From positions 62,001 through 126,000 of the forward strand of contig JAWKRR010000007.1 of the NCBI GenBank assembly GCA_041389525.1: 64,000 nucleotides of DNA, given 5' to 3'. The notes under the pieces were generated by a model. That model was not told where the DNA came from. It worked only from the letters and a program-made list of their open reading frames with translations, and searched no databases. Made by a program: the position numbers and the translations under genes. Position 1 is the stretch's first letter, and the number at the start of each line of letters is the position of its first letter. Shown in pieces: positions 55,700 through 62,003 of this stretch. The DNA is from JACKFB01 sp041389525. Lineage in GTDB: Bacteria > Myxococcota_A > UBA9042 > PHBI01 > JACKFB01.

Positions 55700-56560
55700 A
55701 TGGCCACCACGACCGACCAGGCCGCATCCTCCCGGATCCTCCGTCTCCGGTTGCGTGCCCACTTCGAGGGCGGGGTCCCCGAGCCGCCGCCGTGGCCCGC
55801 CGACGCGCTGCGGATCGTGCGCGGCTCCGAGCGCGAGGACTGCGAGGTCAGCACCCTGGCCGCGCTCATCCGCCACGACGAGGACGTGACCGCGCACGTG
55901 CTGAAGCTGGCGCGGACGACGATGTACCTGACCCGCGAGCCGGTGATGACCGTCGAGCAGGCCGTGCGCGTGCTTGGTTTCCGCGCGATCCGCGAGATGA
56001 CGCTCATCTCGGCGTCGAAGCGCTCGGTCTTCGCCGCGCGGAACAGCCACCCTGCGATCTCCGAGATCTTTCGGCACTCGCTGGGGGCCGGCTTCTTGGC
56101 CCGCGAGATCGCCCGCGCCCACGGCTGGGACGAGCAGGAGGCCTTCTTCGGCGCGCTGCTCCACCGAGCCGGCGCCGCGCTCACGATCGCCCACGTCGGG
56201 CGCCTCGGGACGGGGCTGCGGCCGCCCACCGGCGAGCTGCTCGACGAGCTCGTCGCGACCTACGAGCCGGCGATGACCGAGGCCCTCGCCACCGGGTGGG
56301 CGCTTCCCGACGGCGTTCGGCAAGGCCTCGCCCACTGGCGACGCGACTCGAGCGTGTCGACGCTGCCGCGGCCGGCCCTGGTGACCCAGCTCGCCGACCT
56401 CCTGGCCACACGCATGGCCGGCGCCCTGGGCTTTGACGCCATGCGCGAGGGGCTCGCCGAGCACCCGGCGCTGAGGCAGCTCAACCTCTTCCCGGACGTC
56501 ATCGAGGATCTGCTGCTGCGGCGCGAAGAGTTCGGCGAGATCGTCGAGGTCGCTTCGTGA
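55700..56560 (+). CDS. HDOD-domain protein
   Basis: 286 residues. The HDOD core is recognisable by LIRHDEDVTAHVLKLARTTMYL, TVEQAVRVLGFRAIREMTL and FRHSLGAGFLAREIARAHGW, with LLHRAGAALTIAHVG replacing the metal-binding HD pair. HDOD proteins lack phosphodiesterase residues and act in bacterial signalling, often with c-di-GMP or two-component systems. No other output domain is present. Translation of the following VOC gene starts at a GTG overlapping this stop (GTGA), so the pair is coupled. Confidence 0.87.
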   Translation: MATTTDQAASSRILRLRLRAHFEGGVPEPPPWPADALRIVRGSEREDCEVSTLAALIRHDEDVTAHVLKLARTTMYLTREPVMTVEQAVRVLGFRAIREMTLISASKRSVFAARNSHPAISEIFRHSLGAGFLAREIARAHGWDEQEAFFGALLHRAGAALTIAHVGRLGTGLRPPTGELLDELVATYEPAMTEALATGWALPDGVRQGLAHWRRDSSVSTLPRPALVTQLADLLATRMAGALGFDAMREGLAEHPALRQLNLFPDVIEDLLLRREEFGEIVEVAS

Positions 56561-56979
56561 GCAGCCCGCCCGCCATGCGCCACCTGAGCGCCGTGCTGAT
56601 CGTCGGCCGCATCGAGCCCTGCCTCGCGTTTTGGGAGGCGCGGCTTGGGTTTTTGAGGGCCGGCGAGGGGTGGCTGGACGACCAGCTCGGCTACGTGACC
56701 CTGCACCGCGACGGGGTGACGGTGATGTACCAGACGCGCAGCAGCCTGCTCGCCACGATGCCGGCCCTGGCCGACCTGCATCTTGGCGTCTCCGTCTCCT
56801 ACGTGACCGTGACCGATATCGACGCGGTCGCGCAGGCCCTCGACGGCGCCGACGTCCGGGTCCCGCTGCACAAGGCAAGCTACGGCGCCCGCGAGGTGTG
56901 GGCGTGCGAGCCGGGCGGCCACCTCATCGCCTTCGCCGAGGCCGAACCGGCGACCGCTGAGCCCGCGCCTACTCGATAA
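56557..56979 (+). CDS. VOC-superfamily (glyoxalase/bleomycin-resistance fold) protein
   Basis: 140 residues from the GTG at 56557; an ATG at 56575 would remove six residues. Beta-alpha-beta units begin with AVLIVGRIEPCLAFWEARLGF and end with REVWACEPGGHLIAFAEAEP, the VOC outline in which metal ligands (usually His/Glu) come from each half. Only some of these are obvious (TLHRDG, HLIAFAE), so catalysis is unproven. It may bind a small molecule or metal. Coupled to the HDOD gene; the 3' end overlaps the convergent nitroreductase by 11 bases. Confidence 0.85.
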   Translation: MSSPPAMRHLSAVLIVGRIEPCLAFWEARLGFLRAGEGWLDDQLGYVTLHRDGVTVMYQTRSSLLATMPALADLHLGVSVSYVTVTDIDAVAQALDGADVRVPLHKASYGAREVWACEPGGHLIAFAEAEPATAEPAPTR

Positions 56980-57622
56980 AGGTCGCGATGCTCTCCAGGG
57001 GCTTCCGGGCGAGATCGGGCACGCGGCACTCGGCCGCCGGGTGGCCCACGGGGATCAGCAGGAAGGGGCGCTCGTGGGCGGGCCGGCCGAGGACGCGGCG
57101 CAGGAATCCCATGGGGCTCGGCGTGTGGGTGAGCGCGACCAGCCCGGCCTGGTGGATCGCGGTGAGCAGGATCCCGCAGGCGAGGCCGACGGATTCGACG
57201 CCGTAGTAGACCGCGCCGCCGTCGTCGCCCTTGGCCAGCCGGAACGCGACGATGAGCCAGGGGGCGACCTCGAGGAAGCCCTTGTCGCTGTCGGTGCCGA
57301 AGGGCTCGAGATCGTGCAGCCACTCGGCGGGGGCGCGGGTCTCGTAGAAGAGGCGCTCTTCGGCTTCGGCGGCCTCGCGGATGGCGCGCTTGACCGCCGG
57401 GTCGGACACGCAGACGAAGCGCCACGGCTGCTTGTGGGCGCCGCTGGGCGCCGTGCCCGCTGCGCGGACGATGGCCTCGATGGTGGCGCGGTCGACCGGC
57501 CGGTCCGAGAACTCGCGAACGCTGCGCCGCCGGTTGGCGATCTCGAAGAAGCGCTGGGCGGCCGCGGGCGGCGCGAGGTCGGGCGAGTGCGGCGCGAGGG
57601 CGACGGTGGGATGAGGCGGCAT
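56969..57622 (-). CDS. nitroreductase-fold flavoprotein resembling iodotyrosine deiodinase
   Basis: 217 residues. The FMN-binding start NRRRSVREFSDRPVDRATIE and TAPSGAHKQPWRFV are typical of the nitroreductase fold and particularly close to the deiodinase branch (AGTAPSGAH). The lid region carries EAEERLFYETRAPAEWLHDL and then DKGFLEVAPW. This keeps the Glu, Tyr and Lys that, in animal and bacterial iodotyrosine deiodinases, contact the zwitterion of halotyrosine. The enzyme may therefore remove halogen from tyrosine or a similar phenol. A general nitroreductase remains possible. The ATG at 57622 begins the protein. It runs convergently to the VOC gene. Confidence 0.85.
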   Translation of the reverse strand: MPPHPTVALAPHSPDLAPPAAAQRFFEIANRRRSVREFSDRPVDRATIEAIVRAAGTAPSGAHKQPWRFVCVSDPAVKRAIREAAEAEERLFYETRAPAEWLHDLEPFGTDSDKGFLEVAPWLIVAFRLAKGDDGGAVYYGVESVGLACGILLTAIHQAGLVALTHTPSPMGFLRRVLGRPAHERPFLLIPVGHPAAECRVPDLARKPLESIATFIE

Positions 57623-57843
57623 CGACGGCTCCTCAGGGCCAGAGGCGACGGTGACAGCGTAGCATTCCTGGGCGCTTGCTGGCGCGGGCGACCGCGTGGC
57701 AGGGTGGCCCGGACGCGTCGACTCGAGGCCTCCGTGGGTGCGGAAGGGATCAGCGACCGGCGCGACTCAGGCGGGGTCCCAGCATGCGTGGCCGAGGTCA
57801 GCGCCGGATCGTGCGTGCCCCATCGCGGCCACGCGACGTCGCG

Positions 57844-58251
57844 CTACGCGGGCCGCGCCTCCGCGGCGGGCGCGGGCCGGGAGACCCAGAGCGCCCAAGC
57901 CATCAGGAGGAACTGCAGGGGCAGGCGGCCCCACAGGGCGACCGGGTGCAGGTGCTGGCCGTTCATCGGCACGTCGGCGACGGCCATATAGATGTTGGCG
58001 GGGAAGACCGCGATGAAGAGCGCGACCAGCCCGAAGCCCGCGGCGCGTCGGGTGGCCGGCAGGATGAGGCCGAGGCCGCCCAGGATCTCGAAGACCCCGC
58101 TGATGTAGACCAGGGCCAGCGGCGCCGGGAGGAAGGGCGGCACGATCGTCACGAAGGGCGCCGGGTCGACGAAGTGGCCGACGCCGATGGCGATCATGGC
58201 GACGGTGAGCACCCAGCGGAGGGCCGTGCGGACGCGTTCTTTGTTCGGCAT
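57844..58251 (-). CDS. DoxX-family membrane protein
   Basis: 135 residues with four membrane helices (WVLTVAMIAIGVGHFV, LPAPLALVYISGVFEILGG, AAGFGLVALFIAVFPANIYM, LPLQFLLMAWALWV). GVGHFVDPAPFVTIVPPFLP and SGVFEILGGLGLI match the DoxX/DoxD-like family. Members are linked to respiratory oxidoreductases or oxidative stress, with no settled activity. No operon partner is visible. The gap to the nitroreductase (57623-57843) shows no gene. Confidence 0.88.
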   Translation of the reverse strand: MPNKERVRTALRWVLTVAMIAIGVGHFVDPAPFVTIVPPFLPAPLALVYISGVFEILGGLGLILPATRRAAGFGLVALFIAVFPANIYMAVADVPMNGQHLHPVALWGRLPLQFLLMAWALWVSRPAPAAEARPA

Positions 58252-58299
58252 GGGTCGGTTGTAGCGCGCGATGCCTGGAAGCGGAAGCGGGCCGCCGCC

Positions 58300-60462
58300 T
58301 CAGAGCGCGCCGAGGGCTTTGATGACGGCGGCCAGCAGGCTGCTGTCGTCGGGGCTCGGATCGCCGATGGCCTCGAGGGCGGCGCGCAAGGCGGCGAGCA
58401 GGTCTTCGGCGCCGGCCAGGGCGCTCTCGTCCAGACTCTCGACCACCGCGCGGCGCAGGGCGAGCGGCTCGGCGGGGTCGCGGAGCAGCGCGTCGAGGGC
58501 GGTGTAGATGGCGAGGCGCTGAGGCTCCGTCCAGGCAGGCAGATCCTCGGGCTTTTGCGCGCCGGGGGGCCGCCACGACGTGGAGAGCAAGGCGTCGGCC
58601 ATGGCGTAGCGAAACCACGGGTGCAAAGCGCAGGGGGCGGCGCAGCTCACGCGGTCGACCATGGCGCTGAAGGTGTCGACGGAGGCGTCGCGGCCCCAGA
58701 GGTCGTAGGCGCCGTCGCCGAGCTGGCGCAGACGGATGAGCGCCTCGCCGGTGCGGGTCTGGGCCGCGGCCTTGGCGGCGTCGTCGAAGCTGGCATCGGG
58801 CGGCGCCTCGGCGGCCGCGGTGTCGAAGATGTCGAGCCAGAATGGCGTCGGTTGGCCGAGATCCCAGCGGGCGCATCCGGGGGAGAGCCAGACGCCCTCG
58901 TCGGTGCAGATGGTGTAGGCGCTGCTCAGGGGCCCGTCGCCGTAGCCGTAGCGGACGGCGTCCCGGTCGTAGGGGCCGGGCAGCGACATGGCGATGACGT
59001 AGTCCATGACGGTGGTCGCGGTCTGGTCGGGGGCGAGGGCGGCGAGGTCGGTCGAGCCGCTGAAGTTGTGGCGCAGCCCGAGGTTGTGACCCAGCTCGTG
59101 GACCAGGATGTCGGCGACCACGCGGCGCGCGACGGCGTCGTCGTCGAGCTCGGGCGGGAGCTCGGCGAGCAGGCGCTCCAGCACGCCGTCGGGCAGCTCG
59201 AGCTGCGGGAGCGCGCGGCGGCGGATGACCGCGGGCGGGAGCGTGACGGTGTCGAAGTGCGCGGCGGCGAACCCGGCGTCGGCCTCGAAGGCGGGCAGGT
59301 CCGAGAGCGGGAAGTCGGGGTGCGCGGCGCGGAACTTGCGGTAGTTGCTGACCCAGCTCGTGAGGTCCCCGAGCCAGAGCACGACGTCGCCGTCGAACAT
59401 CTCGCCGGTGAGCGGGTTCTCGGCGAAGGGGGCCACCGCGCCGCGCGAGCGCTCGGGCGCCCACTGGACGACGCGGACGCGCGGGTCCCACGGGATGAGG
59501 CCGGGCTCGCCGTCGACCAGGGCGAGCGGGCGCTGGCCGGTCGCGTCCTCGATGACGTCGTTCCAGGCGGCGAACACCTGGGCGGCGGTCTCGCGGAACC
59601 CGTCGGGGAAGCCGGCGGACAGGTGGTAGACGACCGAGCCATCGGTGAACTCGGCGCCGACGCGGGGCATGCGGGCGAGCCAGGGGGCGTCGGGGGCGTC
59701 GGGGCGCGGGTCCTCGAAGAAGGCGAAGGGGGAGTCGGGGGTGGCCGCGCGCGGGACGAAGGTCGGGTCGGCGCCAGCGCGGCGCAGAAAGTGCGCGTGG
59801 AGGCCGAGCCCAGGCGGCAAGCCGAAGCCGGCGCAGCCCGAGGGCACGTACAGCTCGGAGGCCCACCAGGTGAGCATCTCGTCGGCGAAGGCCGGGGTGC
59901 GCTCGGCCGTGTAGAGCTCGAGCTGGTAGACGCAGGCGTCGGTCAGTTGGACCCGGAGGCGGTCGACCGGCTCGTAGAAGTCGATGCGCACGGTGCCGTC
60001 GGCGCGCCGCTCGAGCGGCCACGACTCGACCAGGCCGGCCTCGCCCGTCACGGGCTCCCCCGTCGCCACGTCGACCGCGCGGACGATCAGCCGGTCTTCG
60101 GTGCGTTCGAGCACGACCGGCAGCGCGATGGTGCCCGCCGCGGCCGCGCCGATCTGGCTCAGGATGCTCTCGAGACCGGCGGCGATCCCGAAGGTCCAGG
60201 CGCCGTCGAGCAGCGACTCCTGCAGGACGATCGCGTAGCCATCGACCGTGACGACCGGCCCTGCGTCGACCTTGGCGTCGGCCTCGACCGTGTCGAAGGC
60301 GGCGTCCGCGTCTGGGCCCGTGTCCGCGAGATCGGAGGCGACGTCGCCCGAGATCCCGACCTCCGCCGACGTCGCGTCAGCGTCCGCGCCAGCTCCCGCG
60401 GAGCCACCGCAGGCCAAGAGCACCTGCCCAAACACGCAGATGAGAACAGCGAAACCGCGCAT
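58300..60462 (-). CDS. zinc metalloprotease lipoprotein
   Basis: 720 residues. The signal MRGFAVLICVFGQVLLAC is a lipobox peptide, followed by an Asp/Ala-rich linker. The catalytic site ILVHELGHNLGLRHNF (about residue 454) has the metzincin pattern HExxHxxGxxH, and the Met-turn appears as TVMDYVIAM some 30 residues on. The large N-terminal domain and this zinc motif resemble the DUF4953/DUF5117 group of bacterial secreted metalloproteases. It would act on the cell surface or be released. The last ~120 residues are helical. The ATG at 60462 is the first Met compatible with the signal. A hairpin separates it from flagellin upstream. Confidence 0.84.
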   Translation of the reverse strand: MRGFAVLICVFGQVLLACGGSAGAGADADATSAEVGISGDVASDLADTGPDADAAFDTVEADAKVDAGPVVTVDGYAIVLQESLLDGAWTFGIAAGLESILSQIGAAAAGTIALPVVLERTEDRLIVRAVDVATGEPVTGEAGLVESWPLERRADGTVRIDFYEPVDRLRVQLTDACVYQLELYTAERTPAFADEMLTWWASELYVPSGCAGFGLPPGLGLHAHFLRRAGADPTFVPRAATPDSPFAFFEDPRPDAPDAPWLARMPRVGAEFTDGSVVYHLSAGFPDGFRETAAQVFAAWNDVIEDATGQRPLALVDGEPGLIPWDPRVRVVQWAPERSRGAVAPFAENPLTGEMFDGDVVLWLGDLTSWVSNYRKFRAAHPDFPLSDLPAFEADAGFAAAHFDTVTLPPAVIRRRALPQLELPDGVLERLLAELPPELDDDAVARRVVADILVHELGHNLGLRHNFSGSTDLAALAPDQTATTVMDYVIAMSLPGPYDRDAVRYGYGDGPLSSAYTICTDEGVWLSPGCARWDLGQPTPFWLDIFDTAAAEAPPDASFDDAAKAAAQTRTGEALIRLRQLGDGAYDLWGRDASVDTFSAMVDRVSCAAPCALHPWFRYAMADALLSTSWRPPGAQKPEDLPAWTEPQRLAIYTALDALLRDPAEPLALRRAVVESLDESALAGAEDLLAALRAALEAIGDPSPDDSSLLAAVIKALGAL

Positions 60463-60502
60463 CGGGCCCCCGCGCACCCCCAGCGGTGCGCAGGCACAAA
60501 TA

Positions 60503-60543
60503 CAGCGGCCGGCACGCCCCGACAACGGAGCGGCCGGCCGCTG
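60503..60543 (-). terminator. possible terminator between flagellin and the metalloprotease gene
   Basis: On the minus strand a 10-bp perfect stem (60534-60543 pairing with 60503-60512, cagcggccgg type) with a 21-base loop is followed by TATTTGT. The T tract is short, so termination may be partial. Confidence 0.35.
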
Positions 60544-60663
60544 GGGGTGGACGATCGAGATCGCCCACCGGAACCCGACACCTTCCCCCCGGATGTGACG
60601 GACCCACGTGCCCCCCCGATGCGTCAGGGAGGCACGTCGGCACGCCGCAATCCGATGAGGGGC

Positions 60664-61503
60664 TTAGCCGAGCAGACGAAGCGCCAGACCCGGCGTCGCG
60701 TTCGCCTGGGCGAGCATCGACACACCGGCCTGCTGCAGGACCTGCGACTTGGCGAAGTTCGCGCTCTCGGCGGCCACGTCCACGTCGCGGATGTTGCCGA
60801 CGGCGGCGCCGTAGTTCTCGATGGTCCGTCCGAGGTGGACGCTCGCCTGGGTCAGGTGGTTGATGTTCGAGCCCAGGTTCGAGCGGCTGGTCGCCAGGGT
60901 GTTGAGGGCCGCGTCGATGTCGTCGATGGCCGTCTGCGAGTTCGCCAGCGTGTCCACCGCGCTCGCGTTGACACCCAGCGAGGTCGAGTCGACATCGCCC
61001 AGCGAGACCGAGATGCGGTCGTTGCCGGAGTTGCGCGTGCCGACCTGGAAGGTCACGGTGCCGGCGGTGCCAGCGGTGCCGTCCATCAGCTTGATGCCGT
61101 TGTACTCCACCGAGTTGGACACGCGGTCGATCTCCGACGACAGGTCCTGGAACTCCGTGTTGATGTACGCGCGCTCCGTGTCGGTGATCGAGTCGTTGCC
61201 CGACTGAACCGCGAGCTCACGCATGCGGACCAGCGAGTCAGAGATCGACTGGTAGCCGGACTCCGCCGTCTGCAGCATCGAGACGCCGTCGTTGGCGTTG
61301 CGAGCGGCCTGCTGGAAGCCACGAAGCTGCGCCCGCATGCCCTCGCTGACTGCCATGCCGGCGGCGTCGTCGGCCGCCGACTGAACCCGCAGACCCGACG
61401 AGAGCCGAGCAATGGACTTGCTCATCATCTGGCTGGTCTGCGAGACGTTGTTCTGCGCCGTGAGCGACGCGTTATTGGTCATAATTCCGAGTGCTTGTCC
61501 CAT
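60664..61503 (-). CDS. flagellin
   Basis: 279 residues. The conserved N-terminal D0/D1 helices (MTNNASLTAQNNVSQTSQMM, IARLSSGLRVQSAADDAAGM, ARNANDGVSMLQTAESGY) and the C-terminal helix (AESANFAKSQVLQQAGVSML, ANATPGLALRLLG) are present with only a short middle. The filament therefore lacks large D2/D3 outer domains. It is exported by the flagellar type III system without a signal peptide. The ATG at 61503 has GGGGAG upstream and a sigma-28-type promoter further up. No other flagellar gene lies in the window. Confidence 0.95.
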   Translation of the reverse strand: MGQALGIMTNNASLTAQNNVSQTSQMMSKSIARLSSGLRVQSAADDAAGMAVSEGMRAQLRGFQQAARNANDGVSMLQTAESGYQSISDSLVRMRELAVQSGNDSITDTERAYINTEFQDLSSEIDRVSNSVEYNGIKLMDGTAGTAGTVTFQVGTRNSGNDRISVSLGDVDSTSLGVNASAVDTLANSQTAIDDIDAALNTLATSRSNLGSNINHLTQASVHLGRTIENYGAAVGNIRDVDVAAESANFAKSQVLQQAGVSMLAQANATPGLALRLLG

Positions 61504-62003
61504 GGTACTCCCCTCGATATGCGTCACCGGCTCGCCGGCACGTGGTCGTCGATTTACGAGGTACTGGCGTCGGACACTTCGCCCGGCCATGTTTTGCCCT
61601 CGCGCTGGTTAGTTCATCGGCAGGGCGCCGGCTCGCTTGAACGAAAATCGACTCAGCGCGTGTTTTTTATCCACAGGTCGAGGGCTCGCGTTGTTTGCGC
61701 AAGTGGCCATCAGCGCTCAATAATCACCGCTCGCGTTGGACGCGGCGCGTGCGTGGACGAGCTTCAGTGCTGGCGACTGGCCCGCCGGACACCGCGCGCT
61801 CAGGAGGCTGTAGTGGACAGGGGCTTCAGGTGGATCCGAGACGGTTTGGAGGCGGACCGACGCGGTCACGCCGAGCGGCGCCGTTCGGAGAACACGAGGC
61901 TCCCGGGCCGGTTCGCCTCGGCTGAGTTCGGAGGCGCTGCAGCCCGCTCCCACTCGCCGGCGCCGGCCCATCGATCCAGCGCCCCCTCCCAGCCAGGGGC
62001 CGC
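61504..62003. other. 500-base divergent region between flagellin and the STAND gene
   Basis: Contains the sigma-28-like promoter of flagellin at 61614-61640 and an AT-rich tract (tgttttttat) near 61660. The right half (61700-62003) shows no motif or gene that I can support. Short open frames there have no recognised features. Confidence 0.5.
61614..61640 (-). promoter_or_regulatory. sigma-28 (FliA)-type promoter of flagellin
   Basis: On the minus strand TCAA, exactly 15 bases, then GCCGATGA match the flagellar consensus TAAA-N15-GCCGATAA at 3 of 4 and 7 of 8 positions. Transcription would start about 100 bases before the flagellin ATG. This is the expected late-gene control by the flagellar sigma factor. 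Confidence 0.65.

Noticed and set aside
54320..56878. Extension of the Ala/Pro-rich membrane protein to 852 codons
   Set aside because: The upstream part is antisense to the HDOD and VOC genes. The ATG at 55444 with AGGAG gives a coherent N-terminus.
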